Shown here one piece after another: positions 20,301-29,630 of a stretch of 52,761 nucleotides of DNA. The translations under genes were made by a program, and so were the position numbers. The first letter of the stretch is position 1. Each line of letters opens with the position of its first letter. The stretch is from NCBI GenBank assembly GCA_029006755.1, contig JAQXGO010000018.1, forward strand, positions 1 to 52,761. The letters are read 5' to 3'. The notes beneath the pieces are model-generated. The model was given only the letters and a program-made list of their open reading frames with translations, was not told the DNA's origin and did no database searches. This DNA is from Clostridia bacterium. GTDB taxonomy: Bacteria > Bacillota > Clostridia > UMGS1883 > UMGS1540.

Positions 20301-21293
20301 ATGAATATCAGACAGCGGCAGGAACAGACAGAGAGAGAGACTCTGTCTCCGTTTGCAACCCTTTCGGCAGAAACAAAGGGACGGGATGTTCCTACTGCCC
20401 TTTGTGATTTTCGTACGGAATTTCAAAGAGATCGCGATAAAATTATTCATGCGAAGGCGTTTCGGCGCCTCAAGCATAAAACACAGGTATTTATTACCCC
20501 TGAGGGAGATCATTACAGAACACGCCTGACGCATACCTTGGAGGTGGCACAGATTGCCCGCACGATAGCGCGGGCATTGCGCCTCAACGAGGACTTGACG
20601 GAGGCGATTGCCTTAGGGCATGACTTAGGGCATACCCCGTTTGGGCATGAAGGAGAACGCACCCTGGATAAGATTTGCTCGTTTGGATTTCGGCATAATG
20701 AGCAAAGTCTTCGTGTGGTGGAGGTGCTGGAAAACGGAAAGGGCCTGAACCTAACAAAGGAAGTGCGCGACGGTATTGTAAATCATACCGGCAGTGGACA
20801 CCCGAGCACGCCGGAAGGCGAAATCATTCAGTATGCGGATAGAATTGCCTATATCAATCATGATATTGATGATGCCATCCGCGGCGGTATTATTGCAGAA
20901 ACGGCAATTCCGGCCATTTGCGTTTCACGCCTTGGAGAAACCCATAGCGAGCGGATCGATACTCTAGTGCGGGATGTGATTCACACAAGTATGGATAAAC
21001 CCCATATCACCATGAGTGCGCCTGTGGCGGAAGCCATGCAAAGCCTGCGCAATTTTATGTTTGACACAGTCTATATTGGCTCGGAGGCGAAGAAGGAAGA
21101 GAAAAAAGCGGGCGATGTCGTTCAAAAACTATATGGCTTTTTTACCGAAAACTACGACGAATTGCCTGCAGCAGCAAAGGAAACCACCGACGGAAGGGAA
21201 AGGCAGATTATAGACTATATTGCCGGAATGACGGATACCTACGCGATGCATGTCTATAAAGAAAACTTTTTGCCGAAGGGATGGTACAGATAG
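20301..21293 (+). CDS. dgt: Deoxyguanosinetriphosphate triphosphohydrolase-like HD protein
   Basis: HAKAFRRLKHKTQVFITPEGDHYRTRLTHTLEVAQIARTIARALRLNEDLTEAIALGHDLGHTPFGHEGE; precedes dnaG-rpoD. Confidence 0.92.
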   Translation: MNIRQRQEQTERETLSPFATLSAETKGRDVPTALCDFRTEFQRDRDKIIHAKAFRRLKHKTQVFITPEGDHYRTRLTHTLEVAQIARTIARALRLNEDLTEAIALGHDLGHTPFGHEGERTLDKICSFGFRHNEQSLRVVEVLENGKGLNLTKEVRDGIVNHTGSGHPSTPEGEIIQYADRIAYINHDIDDAIRGGIIAETAIPAICVSRLGETHSERIDTLVRDVIHTSMDKPHITMSAPVAEAMQSLRNFMFDTVYIGSEAKKEEKKAGDVVQKLYGFFTENYDELPAAAKETTDGRERQIIDYIAGMTDTYAMHVYKENFLPKGWYR

Positions 21294-21316
21294 TCCAATA
21301 TTTGCATAAAAATACA

Positions 21317-21363
21317 ATTTCCGGTGAACCCTATGCAATGGGAAACCGGAATTTTTCTTTTTT
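21317..21363 (+). terminator. Intrinsic terminator after dgt-like gene
   Basis: TTCCGGT-GAA-CCC...GGG-AA-ACCGGAA hairpin followed by TTTTTCTTTTTT. Confidence 0.75.
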
Positions 21364-21490
21364 CAGCAAAAATAATAAAAAAAGAAGGAATTGCACCCCG
21401 GATGTCGAATAAAGACACATGAGGTTGTTTGTTGCGAGAGGTATTAAAAGGAAGCAAAGCATCTATCGATGCGAAAGAAGGAGATGGAAG

Positions 21491-23206
21491 ATGGCACAGC
21501 GGATTCCGCCGCAACTGGTACAGGATATCATGGCGGCCAATGATATTATTGCGTTGGTCGGGCAGTATGTAAGATTAAAGCGCAGCGGAAGCGATTATGT
21601 GGGGCTGTGTCCGTTTCATAAGGAAAAAACGCCGTCCTTTCATGTGTCACCGGACAGGCAGCTTTATTATTGCTTTGGATGCAGTACCGGCGGCAGTATT
21701 ATCGACTTTGTGAAAAACATAGAACATCTTGATTTTGTGGAAGCGGTACGCTTTTTAGCGGAACGCGCCGGGATATCGATGGATACGGAGAGCTTTTCTG
21801 AGGCAGATAAACGGCGGGCGGACTTGAAGAAACTGTATCTGGAAATCAATAAGGCTGCGGCACATTTCTTTCGGGATTCGCTCTTTACAGAGGAGGGAAA
21901 GGCAGCACGTGCCTATATATTAAAACGAAAGCTAACGCCACAAACCGTGCGGACCTACGGATTAGGGTATGCCCCGGATACGTGGGATGCACTGACAAAG
22001 GCAATGCTTGCAAAAGGCTATAAAAAGGAGCATTTAGTCGCCGCCGGCGTGTCCTCCGTTTCGAAAAACGGTAAGATTGTGGACCGGTTCCGTGCAAGGC
22101 TGATGTTTCCGATTATAGATATACGAGGGAATCTGATTGCATTTGGCGGCAGGCGGCTGGATGATGAAAAGCCAAAGTATCTGAATACAGCCGAAACGGC
22201 AATCTTTAATAAAGGGAATCATCTCTTTTCGTTACAGCTTGCAAAAAAAAGTGATGCCTTGATTTTGGTGGAGGGCTATATGGATGTAATTTCTCTTTAC
22301 CAGAATGGGATTACCAATGCGGTGGCCTCCCTTGGAACAGCACTTACGCCGGAACAAGCCAGGCTTTGTGCGAAGTGCGCCGAGCGCGTTACGATCTGTT
22401 ATGATACGGATGAAGCGGGGGTTAAGGCGGCACTGCGGGCGATTGAGGTGTTTCAGGGGGTCGACGTGCGGTTGCGGATTTTATCCCTGCCGGACGGCAA
22501 GGATCCGGATGAATATATAAAATTGAATGGAGCGGTTAAGTTCAAGGAATTGTTAGAAAAGGCGGAAACGCCGGCAGGCTTTAAGATTATGCTTTTGCGA
22601 AAGCGGTATAACCTGACAGATGCGTATCAGAAAATGGAATATACAGAGGCTTGCGCAAAGATTATCAGCGGCGTTGCGAGTGGTGTGGAACGGGAAGTGC
22701 TCCGGGAACGCGTGGCGAAGGAAACGGGCATAGGCGCCGGCGTGATTGCAAGAGAGATTGTCAAACGCGATAGAAAAGAAGAAAAGTCGCAAAGATGGGC
22801 AGTCCGGCCCCGGCAGACAATACAGCCGGTGAAAGGAAAAAATATGGCGGCGGAAAAGCTGTTGTCTTTGTGTCTGAAAGATCGTGCAATCTACACAAAG
22901 TATAAAGATATATTATCTACGGTATTAGAAGACAAGCTGCATTTGCAGATTTTAGAGTATCTTGAGGAAACCGGCGAGGCGGCCATGATAGTTTCTCGAT
23001 TTGCCGAGGAGGAGGTTTCACAGGCAACAGCAGCTTTGTCCATGCCGGTGCATTACGAAAATAACGATAAGGCAGCGCGTGAACTTGTGCATGCCCTGCA
23101 AAAGGAAACGTATGAGCGCAAGGTAAAGGCGGCTGCGGACGCAGGAGATTTAGAAACGCTGAATGCTTTGCTTATGAAAAACAAAGAGAAGGAAGGAGGG
23201 TGCTAA
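21491..23206 (+). CDS. dnaG: DNA primase
   Basis: IPPQLVQDIMAANDIIALVGQYVRLKRSGSDYVGLCPFHKEKTPSFHVSPDRQLYYCFGC; start at ATG 21491. Confidence 0.95.
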   Translation: MAQRIPPQLVQDIMAANDIIALVGQYVRLKRSGSDYVGLCPFHKEKTPSFHVSPDRQLYYCFGCSTGGSIIDFVKNIEHLDFVEAVRFLAERAGISMDTESFSEADKRRADLKKLYLEINKAAAHFFRDSLFTEEGKAARAYILKRKLTPQTVRTYGLGYAPDTWDALTKAMLAKGYKKEHLVAAGVSSVSKNGKIVDRFRARLMFPIIDIRGNLIAFGGRRLDDEKPKYLNTAETAIFNKGNHLFSLQLAKKSDALILVEGYMDVISLYQNGITNAVASLGTALTPEQARLCAKCAERVTICYDTDEAGVKAALRAIEVFQGVDVRLRILSLPDGKDPDEYIKLNGAVKFKELLEKAETPAGFKIMLLRKRYNLTDAYQKMEYTEACAKIISGVASGVEREVLRERVAKETGIGAGVIAREIVKRDRKEEKSQRWAVRPRQTIQPVKGKNMAAEKLLSLCLKDRAIYTKYKDILSTVLEDKLHLQILEYLEETGEAAMIVSRFAEEEVSQATAALSMPVHYENNDKAARELVHALQKETYERKVKAAADAGDLETLNALLMKNKEKEGGC

Positions 23207-23209
23207 GGC

Positions 23210-24286
23210 ATGTCGGAAACAGTAAACAAAAAGGCGATTGTTAAAGAATTGGTGGATCGCGGCAGAAAAATGGGGATGCTAACCTTCAAGGAAATTAATG
23301 AAGCCTTTGAGGAAGTCGACTTAGAACCCGAACAGATAGAAAAAATCTATGAAACCATAGAGCACATGGGTATTGACGTTATTGAGGATATTGATGAGGA
23401 TCTGAAGCAAATTGCTACCAATGAAGAAGAAATTGATATCAGCTTGCCGGACAGCATTAATGTAGACGACCATGTACGAATGTACCTAAAAGAAATCGGA
23501 AAGGTGCCGCTGCTTACGCCGGAGGAAGAGCTTGATCTTGCACAGCGTATGGTGGATGGAGATGAAACCGCAAAAATGCGCCTGACGGAGGCAAATCTTC
23601 GTTTGGTTGTCAGCATTGCCAAGCGGTATGTAGGCCGTGGCATGCTTTTTCTCGATCTGATTCAGGAAGGGAACCTGGGCCTTATTAAGGCTGTGGAAAA
23701 GTTTGACTATTCTAAGGGCTTTAAGTTCAGTACCTATGCGACTTGGTGGATTCGGCAGGCCATTACCCGCGCCATTGCCGACCAGGCCAGAACCATTCGT
23801 ATTCCGGTGCACATGGTAGAAACCATAAATAAATTGATTCGTGTATCAAGGCAGCTTTTGCAGGAGCTGGGCAGAGATCCTATGCCGGAGGAAATTGCAA
23901 AAGAAATGAATATGTCTCTCGAGAAGGTAAGGGAGATTATGAAGATAGCACAGGAACCGGTATCTCTTGAAACACCCATCGGTGAAGAGGAGGATAGTCA
24001 TTTGGGTGACTTTATTCCGGATGATGATGCACCGGCACCCAGTGAGATGGCTTCCTACACGCTTTTAAAAGAACAGCTGATGGATGTTTTGGATACTTTG
24101 ACCTCAAGAGAGGAAAAAGTGCTTCGGCTTCGTTTTGGATTGGACGATGGCCGTCCCCGCACATTGGAGGAGGTTGGCAAGGCCTTTGATGTTACGCGTG
24201 AGCGCATTCGCCAGATCGAAGCAAAGGCACTGCGTAAGCTGCGTCATCCAAGCAGAAGCAAAAAGCTGAAGGACTTCCTTGAATAG
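23210..24286 (+). CDS. rpoD: RNA polymerase primary sigma factor RpoD/SigA
   Basis: [74 protein letters not shown]. Confidence 0.97.
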   Translation: MSETVNKKAIVKELVDRGRKMGMLTFKEINEAFEEVDLEPEQIEKIYETIEHMGIDVIEDIDEDLKQIATNEEEIDISLPDSINVDDHVRMYLKEIGKVPLLTPEEELDLAQRMVDGDETAKMRLTEANLRLVVSIAKRYVGRGMLFLDLIQEGNLGLIKAVEKFDYSKGFKFSTYATWWIRQAITRAIADQARTIRIPVHMVETINKLIRVSRQLLQELGRDPMPEEIAKEMNMSLEKVREIMKIAQEPVSLETPIGEEEDSHLGDFIPDDDAPAPSEMASYTLLKEQLMDVLDTLTSREEKVLRLRFGLDDGRPRTLEEVGKAFDVTRERIRQIEAKALRKLRHPSRSKKLKDFLE

Positions 24287-24974
24287 GTTCATGACGCCGC
24301 GCCTTCTTGCCATGGCAAACCTTGTGCCGGAAGGGGCCGCGGTCATAGATGTGGGAAGTGACCATGCGTATTTGCCTATCTATCTTGTCGGGAAGAGCCG
24401 GGTAATTCGGGCACTGGCGACAGATATTCATGCAGGACCGCTTCGTCGAAGCGCAGTCAATGTAAAAAGATATGGCCTTGCGGGAAAAATTGCGTTGCAA
24501 AAGGCAGATGGGCTGTGTGACGTGGACACAGAGGGCTTTGACACGATTGTGATTGGCGGCATGGGCGGAGAACTGATAGAAAAAATTCTTCGCCAGAGTA
24601 AATTACCCGCAGAAGTTCAGCTCATATTGCAGCCGATGACGGCAGTGGCGGAATTGCGTGCCTATTTAATTGGCAATGGTTATAGAATTGTCCAAGAGGT
24701 GCTGGCGCAGGAAGGTGAGAAGCTCTATACTGTACTGCTTGCCGTACAAGGAGAGGACACGCCGTATACGGCTCTGGAACTACTTTTGGGGCGAAAAACG
24801 AAGGACGATGCGTTGTATCCGGCGCTTTTGGAAAGAGAAAAGGCGAGAATGCAAAAACAGCTTGCCGGTCTTATGCAGGCGGCACATCCGCCGAAAGAAA
24901 GAATCTCATTTTTGCAAAATATGCTGGCAGAACTGCACCGGCGGATTGCAGAAGGCCATACGAACCGGCATTAA
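24279..24974 (+). CDS. trmK: tRNA (adenine(22)-N(1))-methyltransferase TrmK
   Basis: [54 protein letters not shown]...[11 protein letters not shown]; follows rpoD as is usual in Firmicutes. Confidence 0.92.
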   Translation: MNRFMTPRLLAMANLVPEGAAVIDVGSDHAYLPIYLVGKSRVIRALATDIHAGPLRRSAVNVKRYGLAGKIALQKADGLCDVDTEGFDTIVIGGMGGELIEKILRQSKLPAEVQLILQPMTAVAELRAYLIGNGYRIVQEVLAQEGEKLYTVLLAVQGEDTPYTALELLLGRKTKDDALYPALLEREKARMQKQLAGLMQAAHPPKERISFLQNMLAELHRRIAEGHTNRH

Positions 24975-25164
24975 GAATGGATGCAGAACGAGCTGGTTTG
25001 CGATTATACATACCCATGGTGGGGAGAATGAAAATGATGACAAAAAGGCCGGCAAAAGCTGTCGGCGTATTGCGGGTGGATGATAAATCGAATATTGTTT
25101 TATTAAAATAACAATATAAATAGTACCAAGTTTCTTCTTGGAGAAAAAGAAAGGATGATTGAAC

Positions 25165-25368
25165 ATGGCAAAGGTAACAAAGGACACAATTATTGCAGAT
25201 GTGCTTAGAATGGATGCAGGTACGGCACCGTTCTTTTTGGAAATCGGCATGCATTGCTTAGGCTGCCCTTCTGCCAGCGGAGAAAGTATCGAAGCTGCAT
25301 GCGCAGTGCATGGGGTGGATGCAGATGAGCTGGTTGGCAAGCTGAATCAATACCTGGAAACAAAATAA
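25165..25368 (+). CDS. DUF1858 domain protein (small CxxC redox domain)
   Basis: MAKVTKDTIIADVLRMDAGTAPFFLEIGMHCLGCPSASGESIEAACAVHGVDADELVGKLNQYLETK. Confidence 0.88.
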   Translation: MAKVTKDTIIADVLRMDAGTAPFFLEIGMHCLGCPSASGESIEAACAVHGVDADELVGKLNQYLETK

Positions 25369-25389
25369 GCTGCATCATTTTTGAGATGG

Positions 25390-25434
25390 ATAAGAGGGTG
25401 CGCAAGGCGAAACGGCTTTGCCGCACTCTCTTTG
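25390..25434 (+). terminator. Probable terminator hairpin after DUF1858 gene
   Basis: AAGAGGGTGCG...CGCACTCTCTTT inverted repeat with G:U pairing, short T run. Confidence 0.5.
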
Positions 25435-25517
25435 TCATATAAAGCGACAAAATATTACAGGAATTTGTCGAATACGCAAAGAAAATATTACAAAAAGATT
25501 ATTTTCTGCAAATCGTA

Positions 25518-25546
25518 TTTACTAACGGCGTAAATTTTGTTATAAT
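25518..25546 (+). promoter_or_regulatory. Promoter upstream of VanW-family gene
   Basis: TTTACT, 17-nt spacer, TATAAT. Confidence 0.65.
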
Positions 25547-25584
25547 ATAAAAAGCAAAATAATATACAATACTACAGAAAACTT

Positions 25585-27300
25585 ATGGGGGTATCAATCT
25601 TGAAGCTTAGAGGTCGCAGGATGATTGTCGGCGTTGTGGTGCTGGTGCTGCTTCTGCTTAGTGTGGCAACAATACAGGCGTATGGCGGCAGCGGAAAGGT
25701 TTGTCGCGGCGTTTCCGTCGTCGGGGTTTCTTTGTCCGGCTTGTCTGCAGAAAAAGCAGAAGAAAAGTTGCGCAGAGAATTACCTGAGGATGTTTTTAAT
25801 ACGCCGATTCACCTTTCGTTGGGGGATGTAAAGAAGACAGTTGTGCCGGCAGACTTTTTGGCTGCTTATGATTATAAAGGTACGGTGGAGAATGCACTCC
25901 AGTATGCACATAAGGGGAACTACTTTTCGAGGATTGGCGCAGCAATGCGTACTTGGTTTGCCAAAAAGAAAATTCCGGCAAGCATCAGCTATGATGAAGC
26001 TGCTTATCAAGATATGCTGCATACCTTATTAGATGATGTAGGGGAAAAGGTGACAGAATATAGCTGGGAAGCAAAAGATGAAAAATTGATTGTCACCAAT
26101 GGATCGCCGGGGCTTTTGCCGGATGAAAAGAGTGTTTCTGATGCGATTTTGCGGACGATTGGCATGGGCGGCACAGAGAAGGAAATCGTTTTTCCAAAGG
26201 AACACCGTGAGCCGGCAGCGCTGGAGGCGGATGCGTTGTATGATGAAGTATATGCAGAAGCAGCGGATGCTTCATATGTCATCGAAAACGGTAAGGTGGT
26301 TTTGCATCCGCATGTGGTAGGCATGCGGTTTGATAAGGAGCAGGCGGAAAAGGAAATCAAAGCGCACAAAGAATATGGTGAAACGTTTGAAATTCCACTT
26401 GAGATTACGCAACCCGAAGTCACCTTAGAGGATATAGAGAAGAAACTGTTTTCGGAAGTGATTGGAGAATATGAAACCCGCTTTAATGCCGGGGATGAGG
26501 GACGTACAAAGAATATTGTGTTAGCCTCGAATAAAATAAACGGCACTATTTTAGCCCCAAACGAGGTGTTTTCCTATAACACGGTTGTAGGAGAGAGAAG
26601 TTACAGCGAAGGCTTCCAGACCGCAAAGGTATATATCAACGGCGAGAGCGTGGACGGCGTTGGCGGCGGCATCTGCCAGGTTTCCTCCACATTGTTTAAC
26701 GCTGTGGTCTATGCAAACTTAGAGATCGTGGAACGCGTGAACCATCAGCTGACGGTTTCGTATGTACCGCTGGGACGAGATGCAACCGTAGACTATGGCA
26801 ATATTGATTTTCGCTTTAGAAATAACACGGACTATCCGATCAAGATTGTGTGCAGTGCGGAAAACGGCACGATGTATACAGCGATTTATGGCTATTGCGA
26901 GGATAAGAGCGTGCGTGTAAGCTTTGACACAGTAACAACCGGATATACACCGCCGCCGGAGAAGAGAATTAACGATCCGGCGTTACCGCGGGGCGAAGAA
27001 AAAATCGTCAAAAAGGGCACAAACGGATACTTGGTCGACACTTATAAAATTGTAAAGCGTGACGGTAAGGAGGACGAACGGACGCTTCTTTGCCGCAGCA
27101 CATACCGCGGCAGCATACAGGAAATACACGTTGGGACCGGCGAGCCGAAGCCGGAAGAGCTGCCGGAAGAGCCGACACCAACACCAAACGTACATCCAAC
27201 ACCCGCACCGCACACGCAAAAACCGGCAACGCCTTCTCCTTCGGCAGAGGAGACGGAAGAACCTGCAGAACCGGAATATGTGTCCGATAACGGGCTGTAA
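25585..27300 (+). CDS. VanW family protein, membrane-anchored with peptidoglycan-binding-4-like domain and P/T-rich tail ending VSDNGL
   Basis: N-terminal TM; VGVSLSGLSAEKAEEKL; VanW core TKNIVLASNKINGTILAPNEVFSYNTVVGERSYSEGFQTAKVYINGESVDGVGGGICQVSSTLFNAV. Confidence 0.92.
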   Translation: MGVSILKLRGRRMIVGVVVLVLLLLSVATIQAYGGSGKVCRGVSVVGVSLSGLSAEKAEEKLRRELPEDVFNTPIHLSLGDVKKTVVPADFLAAYDYKGTVENALQYAHKGNYFSRIGAAMRTWFAKKKIPASISYDEAAYQDMLHTLLDDVGEKVTEYSWEAKDEKLIVTNGSPGLLPDEKSVSDAILRTIGMGGTEKEIVFPKEHREPAALEADALYDEVYAEAADASYVIENGKVVLHPHVVGMRFDKEQAEKEIKAHKEYGETFEIPLEITQPEVTLEDIEKKLFSEVIGEYETRFNAGDEGRTKNIVLASNKINGTILAPNEVFSYNTVVGERSYSEGFQTAKVYINGESVDGVGGGICQVSSTLFNAVVYANLEIVERVNHQLTVSYVPLGRDATVDYGNIDFRFRNNTDYPIKIVCSAENGTMYTAIYGYCEDKSVRVSFDTVTTGYTPPPEKRINDPALPRGEEKIVKKGTNGYLVDTYKIVKRDGKEDERTLLCRSTYRGSIQEIHVGTGEPKPEELPEEPTPTPNVHPTPAPHTQKPATPSPSAEETEEPAEPEYVSDNGL

Positions 27301-27319
27301 GATAAGGGAGTGAAAGCAC

Positions 27320-28210
27320 ATGAAGAGAGTTTTATGTCTGTTTTTGGCTTGCATGCTTCTTCTGCCACTCGGCACGCAGGCCGCAGTGATTGGCACCGGA
27401 TATGCAACAGACATAAAGGCTTATGTAGATTGCCTTATGGTGCCGTCCTATAACATTGATGGCAATACTGTTGTGATCGTGCGGGATTTGGAGAATTTCG
27501 GTTACACGGTGAATTGGGACGAATCTGCAAGAGTGGTACGCTTTTATCGCGATTTTGCAAAACCGGTCACACCCACCATTCCAACCTATAATGGAACACC
27601 GGTAGGGACAAAGGTTTTTGACGTGTATGAAACCGATATCCGGGTATTCTTTAAAGAAAAAGAAATTCCGGCCTATAATATTGGCGGCCGAACAGCGGTG
27701 CGCCTGCGGGATATTGCACTGGTCGGAGAGGCGGTATACGATCCCACCTATAAAAGTGCAGAGATCTTTAGCTTTGAAACGGTATATTTTGATGATGAAA
27801 TTGCCTATATAAAGACGAATTTTTACGGACGGCTTCTGCTTCTTTCGCAGGGTGATCAGGCACTGCAACCGCTTGTCAGCATGGTGGAAAGCGGTGTGTA
27901 TAACGCAAAAGTGGTCGAGGACTATAAGGCATTTTATAACAGTATGCGGGAACAGTTCGCGGCATATAAGGCCTATAAGGAGCCGTATGGCTTTGACAAG
28001 TCGGCTATGGAGCTTTGGTGGGCAATGGTCAATATGCAGCTTGCCGGAGAAACCATGCTGATTATGGCAGAAACCTTACGGTGCGGGGGCAATGCTATGG
28101 CAGCCATGAATGATTACAACCAGTATAGGATTGACGATTTAGAGCAAAGGCGGGTAGCCCTTCTCAATCTGTATGACGATATTATGCAGCTAACTTTTTT
28201 TTGGGAATAA
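27320..28210 (+). CDS. Secreted protein with two tandem stalk/copper-amine-oxidase-N-like repeats
   Basis: Signal peptide MKRVLCLFLACMLLLPLGTQA; repeats IKAYVDCLMVPSYNIDGNTVVIVRDLENFGYTVNWDESARVVRF and IRVFFKEKEIPAYNIGGRTAVRLRDIALVGEAVYDPTYKSAEIF. Confidence 0.75.
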   Translation: MKRVLCLFLACMLLLPLGTQAAVIGTGYATDIKAYVDCLMVPSYNIDGNTVVIVRDLENFGYTVNWDESARVVRFYRDFAKPVTPTIPTYNGTPVGTKVFDVYETDIRVFFKEKEIPAYNIGGRTAVRLRDIALVGEAVYDPTYKSAEIFSFETVYFDDEIAYIKTNFYGRLLLLSQGDQALQPLVSMVESGVYNAKVVEDYKAFYNSMREQFAAYKAYKEPYGFDKSAMELWWAMVNMQLAGETMLIMAETLRCGGNAMAAMNDYNQYRIDDLEQRRVALLNLYDDIMQLTFFWE

Positions 28211-28219
28211 AAAAAATAC

Positions 28220-28248
28220 TTGACAAATAGAAGAATATGTGATATTCT
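28220..28248 (+). promoter_or_regulatory. Promoter of infC-rpmI-rplT operon
   Basis: TTGACA, 17-nt spacer, TATTCT. Confidence 0.8.
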
Positions 28249-28252
28249 ATCA

Positions 28253-28356
28253 AAGTAGCAAGTAGGGCGAAGCCCTCACCGTATCATTTTTGTATGTATA
28301 CGGTTCATATACCCGGTTTTCGAGGCGGTATTGCTTGCAATACCGCTTAATTTTTT
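28253..28356 (+). ncRNA. infC-operon leader (L20-leader-like attenuator)
   Basis: About 100-nt leader with AGGGCGAAGCCCT hairpin and terminal terminator, directly upstream of infC-rpmI-rplT. Assignment to the L20 leader family is by position and architecture. Confidence 0.6.
28325..28356 (+). terminator. Attenuator/intrinsic terminator in infC leader
   Basis: Perfect 10-bp stem GCGGTATTGC-TT-GCAATACCGC followed by TTAATTTTTT. Confidence 0.85.
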
Positions 28357-28371
28357 GGGGAGGTGCAGCAT

Positions 28372-28878
28372 ATCAGTAAGGATGTTTTGATCAATGAGGA
28401 AATCCGCGATAAGGAGGTTCGTCTCATTGACAGCGACGGTTCTCAGCTTGGCATTGTTGAGATCAAAGAAGCGCAGAAAATCGCGTACAGTAAGAATTTG
28501 GATTTGGTGAAAATTGCGCCGCAGGCAAAGCCGCCTGTTTGCAAGATCATGGATTACGGCAAATATAAATTTGAAGCGGCAAAGAAAGAAAAAGAAGCGC
28601 GAAAGAACCAGAAAATTGTTACGATCAAAGAGGTTCGCCTGTCTCCGTCTATTGATGAGCATGATTTTCAGACCAAGGCAAAGAGTGCAATCAAGTTTCT
28701 GACGGCGGGAGATAAGGTAAAGGTTAGTGTGCGTTTTCGTGGTCGTGAGCTGCATCACTCGTCTTTGGGTGAAGTTATCCTTCAGAAATTTGCAGATGCT
28801 GTCAGCGAAGTTGGCACAGTCGATAAGATGCCAAAGCTGGAGGGCAGAAACATGACGATGTTCGTCCTGCCAAAATAA
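28372..28878 (+). CDS. infC: Translation initiation factor IF-3 (probable AUC start)
   Basis: ISKDVLINEEIRDKEVRLIDSDGSQLGIVEIKEAQKIAYSKNLDLVKIAPQAKPPVCKIMDYGKYKFE; the GTG at 28363 lies inside the GGAGGTG Shine-Dalgarno. Confidence 0.92.
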   Translation: MSKDVLINEEIRDKEVRLIDSDGSQLGIVEIKEAQKIAYSKNLDLVKIAPQAKPPVCKIMDYGKYKFEAAKKEKEARKNQKIVTIKEVRLSPSIDEHDFQTKAKSAIKFLTAGDKVKVSVRFRGRELHHSSLGEVILQKFADAVSEVGTVDKMPKLEGRNMTMFVLPK

Positions 28879-28932
28879 GGTTGAAAGCTTTACGAGCTTT
28901 TGAATATATTACTTAGAAAAGGAGAGAGTATA

Positions 28933-29130
28933 ATGCCGAAGTTAAAGACACACAGAGCTGCGGCTAAACGGTTCAGCCTGACAAAGTCCGGCAAGGTAAA
29001 GAGAGGAAAGGCATTTAGAAGCCATATTTTGAACAAAAAATCTACAAAGCGTAAGAGAAGACTGCGCAAGATAGCGTATGCTTCTATTCCGAACGCTGTA
29101 ACAATCAAAAAGCTGATACCGTATAAATAA
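28933..29130 (+). CDS. rpmI: 50S ribosomal protein L35
   Basis: [46 protein letters not shown]. Confidence 0.96.
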   Translation: MPKLKTHRAAAKRFSLTKSGKVKRGKAFRSHILNKKSTKRKRRLRKIAYASIPNAVTIKKLIPYK

Positions 29131-29147
29131 AATAGGAGGAGAAGGAA

Positions 29148-29501
29148 ATGGCACGCGTAAAAGGCGCTTTAAGTACAAGAAAAAGACGTAAAAAGATATT
29201 AAAGCTGGCAAAAGGATATAGAGGACATAAGTCAAAGAATTTCCGTATTGCGAACCAGGCGGTAATGAAGTCCCTGGTATACGCATACATTGGCAGAAAG
29301 CAGAAGAAGCGTGATTTCAGAAGATTATGGATCACCAGAATTTCTGCCGCTGCAAAGGCAAATGGCATAAACTATTCACAGTTTATGAACGGCCTTAAGA
29401 AGGCAAACATCGAAATTAACAGAAAGATGCTTTCTGAAATTGCAATCCATGACGCGGCTGCATTCACCGCTCTGGTTGAAAAGGCAAAGGCAAGCTTATA
29501 A
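29148..29501 (+). CDS. rplT: 50S ribosomal protein L20
   Basis: [68 protein letters not shown]. Confidence 0.97.
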   Translation: MARVKGALSTRKRRKKILKLAKGYRGHKSKNFRIANQAVMKSLVYAYIGRKQKKRDFRRLWITRISAAAKANGINYSQFMNGLKKANIEINRKMLSEIAIHDAAAFTALVEKAKASL

Positions 29502-29563
29502 GAACTACGGATGCGTTTTTGTGGCAGTATGTCCGTAGCGTATTTCGGATTTTGCAAGCATAT

Positions 29564-29614
29564 AAGAGCTGCTGCGAGGGATGATCGTTCATGCTTTGCG
29601 GCGGCTTTTGTTTT
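29564..29614 (+). terminator. Intrinsic terminator after rplT
   Basis: AAGAGCTGCTGC ... GCGGCGGCTTTT pairs over 12 bp (3 G:U), followed by GTTTTG. Confidence 0.6.
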
Positions 29615-29630
29615 GCAGAATGGAGAGCGT

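Noticed and set aside
25465-25472. Perfect Spo0A-box-like TTGTCGAA upstream of the VanW promoter; similar TGTCGAA at 21403 and 41823
   Set aside because: An 8-mer is expected about 1.6 times in this window on both strands and another exact copy lies inside dnaX, so the match alone is not evidence.
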